Assembly (NCBI GenBank): GCA_043762325.1
Contig: JAYUMU010000010.1
Span: 1-64,000, forward strand
Source of the DNA: JANXSS01 sp025356535
GTDB taxonomy: Bacteria > Pseudomonadota > Gammaproteobacteria > Burkholderiales > Burkholderiaceae_D
Direction of reading: 5' to 3'
DNA: 64,000 nt
A program made the position numbers and the translations under genes. Shown here piece by piece: positions 51,135 to 59,870 of the stretch. Numbering within the stretch: position 1 is the first letter of the stretch; each line of letters begins with the position of its first letter. Under the pieces are notes generated by a model, which was not told the DNA's origin, searched no databases, and was given only the letters and a program-made list of their open reading frames with translations.

Positions 51135-51608
51135 TTACTGGACGCCGAGCAGTTCGACGTCGAAGATGAGCGTTGCATTTGGCGGAATCAGGCCGCCGGC
51201 GCCCCGCGCGCCGTAACCGAGCGCAGCCGGAATGGTCAGCTTGCGCATGCCGCCCACGCGCATGCCGGCAACGCCTTCATCCCAGCCGCGAATGACGCGA
51301 CCGCCTCCCAGCGGAAACACGAAAGGATCGCCCCGATCCTTGCTCGAGTCGAATTTCTGCCCCGCGCTGCCATCCGGGTTCTGCAGCCATCCGGTGTAAT
51401 GCACCTTGACGCCGCGTCCAGCCACCGCTTCGGCGCCCTTGCCGATCACCAGGTCCTGGTACTGCAGGCCGGAGTCGGTTTTCACCATCGCCGGCCTGGC
51501 GCTTTCGACGCACATTCCGGTGCCGGCCTGCAAGGCACCCAGCATCACGCCTGCCAGGACCGCCACGCGTATTTTTGCAAAACCTGGTGTAGAGAATTGA
51601 CGAGCCAT
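51135..51608 (-). CDS. Exported FKBP-type peptidyl-prolyl isomerase
   Basis: This 157-residue protein has an N-terminal signal region (about 1-30) and one complete FKBP domain (about 45-157): VKVHYTGWL, GQKFDSSKDRGDPFVFPLG, VIRGWDEGVAGMRVGG, LTIPAALGYGARG and IPPNATLIFDVELLGV. All usual active-site aromatic residues are present. It would speed proline isomerisation in periplasmic proteins. It is convergent with the TauE/SafE gene. Confidence 0.93.
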   Translation of the reverse strand: MARQFSTPGFAKIRVAVLAGVMLGALQAGTGMCVESARPAMVKTDSGLQYQDLVIGKGAEAVAGRGVKVHYTGWLQNPDGSAGQKFDSSKDRGDPFVFPLGGGRVIRGWDEGVAGMRVGGMRKLTIPAALGYGARGAGGLIPPNATLIFDVELLGVQ

Positions 51609-51832
51609 GGTCTTCCTTCTAGAAAATCGAGAAAGATGCGCCGCACATGCACGGCAACACCGGGAGCGCCGATTCTAGCAGCCGGGCCGGACAATTGCCG
51701 CCCGCGCCGTTACAAACTGTGCGTGCCAGTCGCGCCGTTATCGGCTAATCTCGCAAGGCGCAACCCGTATGCGCATTTTCCCGAACGGGCCGGCACCAGC
51801 GCTCGCGGGTTCAAAAAAACAAAGGAGACTCC

Positions 51833-52243
51833 ATGATGCTGCCAGTTCTCGGATTGCGTACCTTGCTTGCCCTTGCCTGTTGCACAGGCGTCCTGCTGCA
51901 GGCCCCGGTTGCGGCGCAGGATGCCGGGCCGCGAACCGAACTCAAGCGCGTCGACCTGTCGGGTGCGCCGGGCATGGAAGTCATTACCTCGATAGCCAGT
52001 TACAAGCCCGGCGACGAGGTGCCGCTGCATTTTCATCATGGCGTTGAAACCGGCTACGTGCTGCAAGGCGCAATGGTCCAAATGCCGGGCAAGGAGCCGA
52101 CCATGATCAGCACCGGCTCACCGATCTCGAACCTGCGCGATGCGCGTCATGGCGGCTACAAGGTAATCGTCGAGACCAATCTCAAACTGCTGACGGTGCA
52201 CATCGTCGACAAGGGCAAGCCGCTCTACGATACCTCCAACTGA
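51833..52243 (+). CDS. Exported cupin-domain protein
   Basis: A signal peptide (about 1-29, VAAQ) precedes a small cupin beta-barrel. Its first motif is KPGDEVPLHFHHGVETGYVLQG with two His and one Glu metal ligands; the second is weaker (GSPISNLRDARHGG). Periplasmic single-cupin proteins are common and usually of unknown substrate. AAAGGAG lies just upstream of ATG 51833, and ATG 51836 follows directly. The stop overlaps the next start (TGATG). Confidence 0.85.
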   Translation: MMLPVLGLRTLLALACCTGVLLQAPVAAQDAGPRTELKRVDLSGAPGMEVITSIASYKPGDEVPLHFHHGVETGYVLQGAMVQMPGKEPTMISTGSPISNLRDARHGGYKVIVETNLKLLTVHIVDKGKPLYDTSN

Positions 52244-52443
52244 TGCACAGGCCTGCACGGTCGTGCAGCACTGGCATCGCGGCACGCCCGGCATGGGGCC
52301 GCCTGCTGCCGCTGCTTCTGATGCTGTCACTGGCGGTCAACGTGATCGACTGCGTGCGCATCGAGTCACGCAGCGCAGGCATTTCGCGGCTGTTGCAGCA
52401 ATTGCCGCGCCGCCATCGCGGCCGCCTCAGGTCGCGTAGCTAA
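52243..52443 (+). CDS. Possible small membrane protein coupled to cupin gene
   Basis: The ATG overlaps the cupin stop codon as TGATG, a common coupling arrangement. The 66 residues hold one hydrophobic stretch (LLPLLLMLSLAVNVIDCV) and a basic Arg-rich tail. No family is recognised, and the tail resembles chance translation of GC-rich DNA, so I am not sure it is real. Confidence 0.35.
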   Translation: MHRPARSCSTGIAARPAWGRLLPLLLMLSLAVNVIDCVRIESRSAGISRLLQQLPRRHRGRLRSRS

Positions 52444-52916
52444 AACTGCAACCGCCGCGCCGCCGGTGGCGCGACCTGTCACGGCGGTCGCAGCGGTCGT
52501 TTCCCGCCGCACACGTCGCCGCCGATTTGAATCACTGCCGAAAAATGGCGATGCCGCTGTTATCGAGCGCTACGCCTGGCCCCCGGCAAGCCTGAATTCT
52601 TGCGAAAGCTGTTTCCTAAATTGCCAGATAGTGTTACTGTGGCAACATTGCAAAAAGTCATGACAGGCCTGTTTCTTTGGCAGCGCCGCGCGCTCATTGC
52701 AACCGTACCGGGTCGGCCAGGCGGGTTTGCCTCGCGTTTTTTCCTGGAATCAGATCGCCGCCAGGCATTCAGGTTGTGCATTACCAGCCTGACAAGTAAA
52801 GACTCCGGAATTGGCCATTGAATTGTGTGAACTTGCGTGTGTGGTAATTGTCGAAAACCATGACAAAACTGCCAATACTTGCATTCAGGCCTTTTACAAC
52901 AGAACAGGATGAGATA
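52444..52916 (+). other. Intergenic region
   Basis: About 470 bases contain no gene I can support. The segment nearest 52917 is AT-richer and probably has that gene's promoter. Confidence 0.4.
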
Positions 52917-53222
52917 ATGACAACCAGTAAACTGACCGAGGACCTCGCTTACGATCCAAACAATCTGCTCGATGCGCTGATCGAAAAAATGCAGCTCAAA
53001 AACGATGCAGCGTTGTCGCGCGCCCTCGAGGTCGCGCCGCCGGTCATCAGCAAGATCCGCCACCGGCGACTGCCGGTCGGCGCTTCGATGCTCCTGCGCA
53101 TGCATGAAGTCAGTGACGTCAGCATTCGCGACCTGCGCGACCTGATGGGTGATCGCCGGGAAAAATTCCGCATCAGCCCGGATCATTTCAAGCCGAAGGA
53201 TGCCCCGGAAACCCAGTCCTGA
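52917..53222 (+). CDS. Small putative DNA-binding protein, paralogue A
   Basis: This 101-residue protein has a central helix-turn-helix-like region: KNDAALSRALEVAPPVISKIRHRRLPVG resembles a Cro/Xre recognition pattern, and LLRMHEVSDVSIRDLRDLMGDRR follows. A close relative is encoded 2.5 kb away on the other strand (55735-56031). AGGAT lies seven bases before ATG 52917. The function is unknown. The Xre-like reading is my inference from helix spacing and the PPVISKIRHRR segment. Confidence 0.8.
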   Translation: MTTSKLTEDLAYDPNNLLDALIEKMQLKNDAALSRALEVAPPVISKIRHRRLPVGASMLLRMHEVSDVSIRDLRDLMGDRREKFRISPDHFKPKDAPETQS

Positions 53223-53245
53223 GACGAATCACTTACCAAAACGGG

Positions 53246-53283
53246 AAACGCCGCAGCGGACCGACGTCCACTGCGGCGTTTTC
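53246..53283. terminator. Bidirectional terminator
   Basis: AAACGCCGCAG pairs with CTGCGGCGTTT across a 14-base loop, with T/A runs on both sides. It separates paralogue A (+) from the convergent ohr gene (-). Confidence 0.8.
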
Positions 53284-53303
53284 CATTGCAATCGCCAGTC
53301 TAT

Positions 53304-53735
53304 TTAAACGACGGTCAGCACGACGTCGATGTTGCCGCGTGTCGCATTCGAATACGGACAGACTTCATGCGCCTCATGCACCAGCGCTTGTGCTTTTGCA
53401 TGATCCATACCCGGAATGCTGATGGTCAGGCCGACATCGACGCTAAAGCCCTTGGCGCCACCGGCGCGCGGTCCGAAATGCACGTCTGCGTTGATTGAGG
53501 TCTCGGCAGGCAGGGTCACTTTCTGCGTGCCGGCGACAAATTTCATTGCACCCAGGAAGCATGCCGAGTAGCCAGCCGCAAACAGTTGCTCCGGATTGGT
53601 GCCGTTGCCGTTTCCGCCCATTTCCTTTGGCGGGTTCAGGCGAACCTCGAGCTTGCCGTCGTCGGATCTTGCCGAACCGTCGCGACCACCGGTTGCAGTT
53701 GCGTGCGCCGTGTAAATGATTTTATCAAGTGCCAT
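53304..53735 (-). CDS. ohr: Organic hydroperoxide reductase Ohr (OsmC family)
   Basis: This 143-residue protein has both catalytic cysteines, in AGYSACFLGAM and EVCPYSNATRGN, and the NPEQLFAAGY helix typical of Ohr. It reduces organic peroxides in the cytoplasm with lipoylated or thiol partners. AAGGAA lies five bases before ATG 53735; the longer frame is not used. There is no adjacent ohrR/MarR regulator. The divergent neighbour is an old-yellow-enzyme reductase, another enzyme for electrophile and peroxide stress. Confidence 0.94.
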   Translation of the reverse strand: MALDKIIYTAHATATGGRDGSARSDDGKLEVRLNPPKEMGGNGNGTNPEQLFAAGYSACFLGAMKFVAGTQKVTLPAETSINADVHFGPRAGGAKGFSVDVGLTISIPGMDHAKAQALVHEAHEVCPYSNATRGNIDVVLTVV

Positions 53736-54071
53736 GAAAATTCCTTCGAAGTTGACGTGATGAAAAGGCCGGCGCAGTCCATGTTGGACCTGCGTCGCTT
53801 TGGGTGCCCGACTGAAAACGATGTGCAGGGCAGCGTACAGCAAATACGCAAGCACTGCCTTTTCGTCACCGCGACCTCCAGACCTGGGATGTGTTTCGCG
53901 CGGCATCCTGGTGTTTTGAGGCACTTTGCTGCCTTGCATTTTCAATCGCATACGATCTGACTGTACACATGGCGATCATGACCGGCATCCGCGCGGCATT
54001 CGGCGCTGGCCAACGCGCATTGCCGATTGCGATTACCATGCTGCCTTGCCAATGCGCCGCTGTTGCGCCGG

Positions 54072-54103
54072 TTGACACCGTGCGAATCGTACGCATCGTA
54101 CGC
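54072..54103 (+). promoter_or_regulatory. Promoter-like -35 with tandem 9-bp repeats upstream of OYE gene
   Basis: A consensus TTGACA (54072-54077) is followed by two perfect tandem copies of ATCGTACGC (54086-54094, 54095-54103) that fill the spacer and -10 position. A clear -10 is lacking, so an activator or repressor could bind the repeats. Confidence 0.4.
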
Positions 54104-54154
54104 GCGTCGGTGTGCCAAAAAATTCCTTTTCAATTCACCTGAAAGACCAATCAA

Positions 54155-55285
54155 ATGACCTTATCCGCTTCCAGCCTGAACGATGCTGCCACCCAGGCTA
54201 CGCAAAGCGACCTGTTCGCACCGATGCAGCTTGGTCCCCTGACACTGGCCAACCGCATCGTCATGGCGCCACTCACGCGCAGCCGTGCCGGCGCAGCAGA
54301 TGTGCCGAGCGAAATGGCGATCGAGTATTACGTCCAGCGCGCCAGTGCCGGCCTGATCATTGCCGAAGCCACCCAGGTTTCAGCGCAGGGCAAGGGCTAT
54401 GTTTTTACGCCCGGCATTTACAGCGCAGACCAGGTACAGGCCTGGAAGAAAATCACCGACGGCGTTCATGCCGCCGGTGGCAGGATCTTCCTGCAGCTCT
54501 GGCATGTCGGACGCATTTCCCATCCGTCGCTGCAGCCGGACGGCGCCTTGCCGGTTGCACCGTCGGCAATCACGCCGGCAGGCCAGGCTTATACCGAGGA
54601 TGGTTTCGTGCCGCTGGTCACGCCACGCGCGCTGGCGACGAGCGAAATGCCGGAAATCGTCCAGCAGTACCGCAGCGGCGCTGAAAATGCCCTGGCAGCC
54701 GGTTTCGACGGTGTCGAAATTCATGCGGCCAACGGCTATCTTCTCGACCAGTTCCTGCGTGACAAGACCAACCAGCGCACCGACGCCTATGGCGGCTCCA
54801 TCGAAAACCGCGCGCGCCTGTTGTTGGAAGTGACGGCCGCCGTTGTCAAGGTCTGGGGTGGTGACCGGGTCGGCATCCGGCTGTCGCCGCTCAGTACCTT
54901 CGGCGACATTGCCGACAGCGATCCGCAGGCACTGTTTTCCTATGTCGTCGAGCAGATCAACGCCTACAAGCTGGTGTACCTGCATCTCATTGAAGGCGAC
55001 ACAGGTGGCTCGCGGGAACTGCCGGGCGGTTTTGATCCGCAGATTCTGCGCCGGCTCTTCAAGGGCGCCTACATGGCCAACAATGGCTACGATCGGCAGA
55101 TGGCGCTCGATGCACGCACCAAGGGCAGCGCCGACATGATCGCTTTCGGCCGACCTTACATCGCCAATCCCGACCTGGTCGAACGCCTGCGCATCGCAGC
55201 GCCGCTCAACCAGCCGGACCCGGCCACGATGTACGGTGGCGGTGCCAAGGGTTATGTCGATTATCCGGCGCTGAACTGTGTTTGA
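54155..55285 (+). CDS. Old yellow enzyme family FMN-dependent alkene reductase
   Basis: This 376-residue TIM-barrel protein has the OYE hallmarks: LANRIVMAPLTRSRA, FLQLWHVGRISHPS, the substrate-binding His-x-x-Asn in EIHAANGYLLDQFL, and the C-terminal FGRPYIANPDLVERL phosphate-binding region. It reduces activated C=C bonds or nitro groups with NAD(P)H and FMN. The NemA group is the best comparison. The ribosome site is weak (GAAAG). It is divergent from ohr. Confidence 0.94.
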   Translation: MTLSASSLNDAATQATQSDLFAPMQLGPLTLANRIVMAPLTRSRAGAADVPSEMAIEYYVQRASAGLIIAEATQVSAQGKGYVFTPGIYSADQVQAWKKITDGVHAAGGRIFLQLWHVGRISHPSLQPDGALPVAPSAITPAGQAYTEDGFVPLVTPRALATSEMPEIVQQYRSGAENALAAGFDGVEIHAANGYLLDQFLRDKTNQRTDAYGGSIENRARLLLEVTAAVVKVWGGDRVGIRLSPLSTFGDIADSDPQALFSYVVEQINAYKLVYLHLIEGDTGGSRELPGGFDPQILRRLFKGAYMANNGYDRQMALDARTKGSADMIAFGRPYIANPDLVERLRIAAPLNQPDPATMYGGGAKGYVDYPALNCV

Positions 55286-55354
55286 CAGGCCAGACGCCTG
55301 ATTCGAGACGACGCGCCGGCGGCGGTTGCGGCCTTGCGGCGCGACCGTGCAATC

Positions 55355-55603
55355 TCATTCCGCAATGCCCAGCATGTTCTCGATCGTGATTTCCACCAGG
55401 GCGATCAGGTTCTGTCGCAATGCTGCGCCGTCGAGGGTATTGTCACGCAATTGCCCGCCAGGGCTTCCCTTGAGCGCGTTGTCCTGGAAGACCTCGGCAC
55501 GCCAGTCGACCTGCACACCTGGCGTGTATTCGAGTCGGTAGGAATAACGTTCGCCACCGATCTTGCGGGTGTAGATATCTTCAAGCGTTTCGCGCTGCGT
55601 CAT
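55355..55603 (-). CDS. Small acidic protein of unknown function
   Basis: From ATG 55603 an 82-residue protein is encoded, with AAAGGA seven bases upstream. It has a mixed alpha/beta, soluble composition (TRKIGGERYSYRLEYTPG, ALVEITIENMLGI). No family is recognised. Confidence 0.65.
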   Translation of the reverse strand: MTQRETLEDIYTRKIGGERYSYRLEYTPGVQVDWRAEVFQDNALKGSPGGQLRDNTLDGAALRQNLIALVEITIENMLGIAE

Positions 55604-55734
55604 GGGTAATCCTTTACGTAGACAGGAGCCGGTGGGTGTCACGGTCGCGGCGGACCGGATCGCTTCCGTTCCTGTCTGCAGTGGATTGGCCGCAGCGCCG
55701 ATCTCCGGGCGCTCGACGATACCATACGTGCAAA

Positions 55735-56031
55735 TCAGCTTTTCGGCTTGAACTGCGTCGGGCTGATCCTGTGCTTGCCGCGTCGGTCCCCCATTAGGTC
55801 CCGGAGTTCCCGAATGCCCAGTTCGCTGACCTCGTGCATGCGCACCAGCAAAGAAGCGCCAACTGGCAGGCGTCGATGTCGTATCTTGCTGATCACAGGC
55901 GGCGCCACTTCCAGCTTGCGCGACAGCGCAGCATCATTCTTTAGTTGAAGCTTCTCGATCAAGGTGTCGAGAAGCTTGTTCGGATCGTAGTTGACGGTGT
56001 CGTTCAAATCAGTTTTTTGTAGGGCCATCAT
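55735..56031 (-). CDS. Small putative DNA-binding protein, paralogue B
   Basis: This 98-residue protein is clearly related to the one at 52917-53222. Both share YDPN(K/N)LLD, LIEK, QLKNDAALSR, LEVAPPVISKIRHRRLPVGAS, RMHEVS and RDLMGDRR. The two genes lie in opposite orientation, 2.5 kb apart. The DNA of the shared block differs at many third positions, so the duplication is not recent. Two ATG codons (56031, 56028) are adjacent. Confidence 0.8.
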   Translation of the reverse strand: MMALQKTDLNDTVNYDPNKLLDTLIEKLQLKNDAALSRKLEVAPPVISKIRHRRLPVGASLLVRMHEVSELGIRELRDLMGDRRGKHRISPTQFKPKS

Positions 56032-56496
56032 GGACTTTCATCGTGGTTTCGTTAAATCAAGTATTGCTGATTCCCAGAAATAACGTCTGCGCTAGATCAT
56101 AAGAACTGAGTGCTTACCAACGCATTCTGTCAACAGCGCGCGGTTCACTTCTACGCTGGAAGAATTGCTCTCAATACAGATAAACATGCATCGTTGTCGA
56201 CCGCTGTTGTTGCAGCGAGTTCTAGACACGGCCGGCTTTTTTATTGCCATGCGCCGCACCTGAAACCGGCTTCGTTCCGGCACTGCAGCCGCCAGCGCAA
56301 GCCTGGCCCGAACGATCTGCCGCAAGCAGGCAAGCCGCTGCACGTTCATGTTCATCCTCAAGATGCCCCAGGTTCGCTTTTCTTAATCTATCGGCTTGTC
56401 TGCCTGACGGCTTTCGAACGGCCGCAGGCAGCCGGCGCATCCGCATGCGCAATCTGCCAACTGCCTTCAATACCAACCACGCAACCGGAGTAACCG
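56032..56496. other. Intergenic region upstream of LRR gene
   Basis: About 465 bases between divergent genes have no supported reading frame. I looked for an hrp-type regulatory box and found none that I would call. Confidence 0.4.
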
Positions 56497-57861
56497 ATGC
56501 CGCCTACCATTGCTCATGTGCCTGTAGTGCCAGTAAACCCGCCTGCGCAAAACGCCGCGCCGGCTGCGGGCAGGATCGACGCGGCGCCTGCCGCCGCGCC
56601 AGGCAGCCTGCGCTCGCCCGGGCGCGCGCAAACGGCAGGCGGGGGCGCGCTCGGGCCGTTGGCGAGCGCCTCCGCGCGCCAGGCACAGGCCCGAAAGCCG
56701 GGTGGTGGCAGCGCCGCCACGGGCGTTGCCGCAACTGCGGCGCAGACCGTGCCAGAGGCGGTCGGTGCATGGGTCGCGGCAGCGCCGCCAGGCGAGATCA
56801 ACCAGCGCCGTACGATTGCCCGCCTGATCGAGCGCGCTGCCGCCGACAGGTCGTCCGAGCTGCGTATTGCTGGTATGCAGATAACCTCGCTGCCGGATTG
56901 CATCAGCCGGCTACCGCTGAAGAATCTGACGATCGTCGATTGCGGCCTGGCCGAATTGCCGGAGCTGCCGGCACGACTCGATTCGCTCACCGTCGGCCGC
57001 AATCGCCTGCAGCAGTTGCCGCACCTGCCGGCCATGCTGCGTCACCTCGATGCAAGCGGAAATGCCTTGACGGACGTGCCGCCGCTACCGGCCAATATCG
57101 TCAGCCTGAACCTGCGTGGCAACCGGCTGCCCGCAATCCGATCATTGCCACCGAAGGCTTCCCAGGTCGACGTCTCGGACAATCGTTTGACGGCATTGCC
57201 GGCGCTGCCGTCGACCCTGACGCATCTGAACGCGTCGATGAATCCGCTGCCGGCACTCGGTACGCTGCCGGCTTGCCTGACAAACCTCCAGGCATCCCAT
57301 GCGCTGCTCAAGCAGCTGCCGGCCTTGCCCAAAAAACTGGAAAAGCTGCTCGTGCAAGACAATCGCTTGCAGACCTTGCCAGCGTTGCCCGCAACGTTGA
57401 CCCACCTGAACGCGTCGGAGAACTGCCTGCCAACCGTGCCGCCCCTGCCAGAGGCACTGTTGCACTTGATTTTGCATGCCAATCAACTGGTGCAACTGCC
57501 GCGCCTGCCCCGGATGCTGGCCAAGCTCGACCTCAGTCGCAATCGTCTGGTTGCGATGCCGGAGGAAGTCGCGCAGCTGCCGGATCTGGTCAACATTAAC
57601 ATTGCCGAAAATCGCCTTTCGCCCGAGGCGCTTGAGGCGGCCCTGCAGGCACTGCATCGCCATGGCAAGAACATGACCCATGTGACCTTCCGCCAGGCGC
57701 CGCATGGACGAGAAGCACGCGAGGCCGTGCCGGCGGCGGCCAGCCGCGCCGAGGAAATCGCCGGATGGGACTTGCTCGATGATGCAGCCACCGCCAGCGA
57801 TGCAGCGCCGCATGCGGAACAATGGGAGGTCGTTACCGCAGGCAGTGGCCACACTTCCTGA
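56497..57861 (+). CDS. Leucine-rich-repeat protein of YopM/IpaH type
   Basis: The 454-residue protein has an Ala/Pro/Gly-rich disordered N-terminus (about 1-100) and a short helical cap (RRTIARLIERAAADRSSELRI). About thirteen LRRs of 20 residues follow (about 125-390) with the LPxLPxxLxxLxxxxNxL pattern of YopM, SspH and IpaH. The C-terminal ~65 residues are Ala/Glu-rich. There is no NEL E3-ligase domain and no signal peptide. Bacterial LPX-type LRR proteins are often type III effectors, but no secretion genes are in the window. ATG 56497 has GGAG seven bases upstream. Confidence 0.85.
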   Translation: MPPTIAHVPVVPVNPPAQNAAPAAGRIDAAPAAAPGSLRSPGRAQTAGGGALGPLASASARQAQARKPGGGSAATGVAATAAQTVPEAVGAWVAAAPPGEINQRRTIARLIERAAADRSSELRIAGMQITSLPDCISRLPLKNLTIVDCGLAELPELPARLDSLTVGRNRLQQLPHLPAMLRHLDASGNALTDVPPLPANIVSLNLRGNRLPAIRSLPPKASQVDVSDNRLTALPALPSTLTHLNASMNPLPALGTLPACLTNLQASHALLKQLPALPKKLEKLLVQDNRLQTLPALPATLTHLNASENCLPTVPPLPEALLHLILHANQLVQLPRLPRMLAKLDLSRNRLVAMPEEVAQLPDLVNINIAENRLSPEALEAALQALHRHGKNMTHVTFRQAPHGREAREAVPAAASRAEEIAGWDLLDDAATASDAAPHAEQWEVVTAGSGHTS

Positions 57862-58058
57862 AATTCCTCAACGCCGCGATTCATGCAATTGATGGTGCGC
57901 TTGCGTGCTGCGCAGGAGGGTGCTGCTGCAAGGATTTCCCGGTTTCGCGCAGCCAGCGCTGCAATCGGTAAAATCAGGGTTTTGCCTGCGGTCGAAGGCG
58001 TCGCATCGCGGCGCCTCGCACCATGCGGCAAAGTAACTACCAACAGGAGCAAGATGAC

Positions 58059-58556
58059 ATGACCGACCCCGACGACGACGCACTGACAGAAGAAAATGGA
58101 CTGGTGCAGTCGCCCCGATTGTGGCGTGGCGATGGCTGGACCGCCCGCGTCATCAAGAATGACGACGACGAAGGTTGGGCGGTGGCCATGATCAAGAATG
58201 GCGAGCCCGAACCGGCACTGATCGGGCCATGGACCATGGGGCGGGACAAGAAGAATCCGAAGCCGCTTGATGGCCCGGCGTTTTCGACGCTGGTCAAGAC
58301 CGCTTCGGAATTCGTGCGTCGCCATGAACAGCAGCTCCATGCAACGCTGCACCGGCGCGTCGACATCACGGTCGACGGCAAGCCAATCGTGGTGACGCTT
58401 GACATCACGCCAGACGAAGACGATCCCTATGCAATGCTGGCCGCAAGGAATGGCGATGGCGTGCAACTGGCAGAAGTGAAGGTTGCACCGTCTTTCAAGC
58501 TGAACTCGACTGTTGCCTACGCCTGGGTCGAAGCCGGCTTTCCGCGACGTCCCTGA
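58059..58556 (+). CDS. Conserved-looking soluble protein of unknown function
   Basis: This 165-residue acidic protein has no signal or membrane segment. It has regular alternation suggesting a beta-rich fold (SPRLWRGDGWTARVIKND, RRVDITVDGKPIVVTLDITP). AGGAG lies nine bases before ATG 58059; the upstream in-frame ATG 58023 has no such site. No family is recognised. Confidence 0.72.
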   Translation: MTDPDDDALTEENGLVQSPRLWRGDGWTARVIKNDDDEGWAVAMIKNGEPEPALIGPWTMGRDKKNPKPLDGPAFSTLVKTASEFVRRHEQQLHATLHRRVDITVDGKPIVVTLDITPDEDDPYAMLAARNGDGVQLAEVKVAPSFKLNSTVAYAWVEAGFPRRP

Positions 58557-58602
58557 ACGCTTAGTCACATAAAAACGGAAGAACCTTCTTTCGTTAAAAT
58601 GT

Positions 58603-58634
58603 TTAGTCGAGATAATTGCTCTAATCTCGATTAG
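58603..58634. promoter_or_regulatory. Inverted repeat (operator-like) upstream of kfrA-like gene
   Basis: TTAGTCGAGAT and ATCTCGATTAG form an 11-bp inverted repeat (9 of 11 matching, inner 7 perfect) in a very AT-rich 200-bp region upstream of the KfrA-like gene. KfrA proteins are known to repress their own promoters at inverted repeats. Confidence 0.45.
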
Positions 58635-58763
58635 TATAACAAAAACGTCATAAATATGCTTTTGTATATACGTCGCAATCTTGACGATAATATGATTCGA
58701 CCGGATACTGCGTGATCGCAGCGCAGATGCGCTGCCCGGAATTGATCAGGCATCGGAGACAAC

Positions 58764-59678
58764 ATGGCAAGCGGACGGCGCGAATTCACCTGGCAGGCAT
58801 GCGATGCACTGGCTGCGGCGGGCCGCAAGCCATCGATTGCCAGCGTGCGGGAATGGACCCTGGCAAACCATGGCCGCAAGCAGGGGTCCGACACCGACAC
58901 GCAGGCAGACATCAATGCCTGGTACGTCCTGCTGCTGGCATTGAAGCAGGAAAAGCAGACGGTTGCGGGGTTGCCCGATGACGTCGCGGCATTGGCGCGC
59001 GGCCTGTGGATCAAGGCGAACGAAGCGGCAAGCGACGCGCTGCAGGCCCATCGTGCGCAAGCCGATGCCGAGATTGCCGCAGCGGCGCAACAGTGTGCAT
59101 TGGCCGAAGCAGCCACCGCCGGCGAACGCGCGCATGCCGCGGCGCTCGGTCACGAACTCGACATCGCCCGTGAATCGATCCGGCGTCTGGAGGAATCGCT
59201 GTCCGAGATCCGCGCCACCGTGCAGGCGACCGAGGTGCGTCACGCCGGCCAGCTGCAGCTACGCAACGACCAACTCGGCGCCTCGGGCCGCGAAATCGCC
59301 AGGAAGGATGCCGAACACGCAGCGCGGGTGGCCGAGCTCGACGGGCTGCGTCGCCATGCGCTGTTGCAGATCGACGCGGCGCGCACCGAAGCCCGGGCCA
59401 ACAGGGATGAATACGAGCGCAGTTTACTGGCACACCAGCAGGCGCAGATGCAGCTGCGGCAAGCCAATGGCAAGGCGCAGAAGGAACTGGCCGGTGCGGC
59501 AGGACGTCTGTCGGCCATCGAAGAGGCGCTATCGGCAGCCCGCCAGCAAAACGCTGCGCTGGAAGTCGCCCTGGCGCAGGAACGCGTGGCAGCAGCGGGC
59601 AGCGCCGGCGCCCCCGTGAGGCGACCGGGTAGTGCAAGGCTCCAGCGCGAATCGGGCTTCAAGCGGCGCCGGCCTTAG
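58764..59678 (+). CDS. KfrA-like DNA-binding coiled-coil protein
   Basis: The 304-residue protein has an N-terminal KfrA-type DNA-binding domain (about 5-100: ALAAAGRKPSIASVRE, NAWYVLLLALKQE). A long alpha-helical, coiled-coil region follows (about 100-275; Ala, Glu, Gln and Arg rich), and the tail is basic (SGFKRRRP). KfrA was described on plasmids, where it autorepresses and aids partition or segregation. Chromosomal relatives exist with unknown role. An inverted repeat upstream fits autoregulation. No plasmid replication or partition genes are seen here. Confidence 0.8.
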   Translation: MASGRREFTWQACDALAAAGRKPSIASVREWTLANHGRKQGSDTDTQADINAWYVLLLALKQEKQTVAGLPDDVAALARGLWIKANEAASDALQAHRAQADAEIAAAAQQCALAEAATAGERAHAAALGHELDIARESIRRLEESLSEIRATVQATEVRHAGQLQLRNDQLGASGREIARKDAEHAARVAELDGLRRHALLQIDAARTEARANRDEYERSLLAHQQAQMQLRQANGKAQKELAGAAGRLSAIEEALSAARQQNAALEVALAQERVAAAGSAGAPVRRPGSARLQRESGFKRRRP

Positions 59679-59713
59679 TCGATACCGTTTCGGCGCGGGT
59701 TGCCGCAATAGCA

Positions 59714-59731
59714 ATGACGATGACGATGACG
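59714..59731 (+). repeat. Hexamer microsatellite ATGACG x3
   Basis: Three perfect tandem copies of ATGACG lie just after the KfrA-like gene. They are non-coding. Confidence 0.8.
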
Positions 59732-59870
59732 AATTTTGGTTTACATAATATAAATTATAAACTTTTTTAGCCGGTCCTCTCAGCCACGCTATCACTGCCA
59801 ACAAGCAGCACGCATCGGGTTCGGCCAGCCCATGATCAGGAACACGAAAGCCCGTGTAACTACTGCGTGG

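Noticed and set aside
56244..57599. A 451-codon + strand frame overlapping the LRR gene
   Set aside because: It is out of frame with the LRR protein, Ala/Arg/Pro-rich, and lacks a ribosome site.
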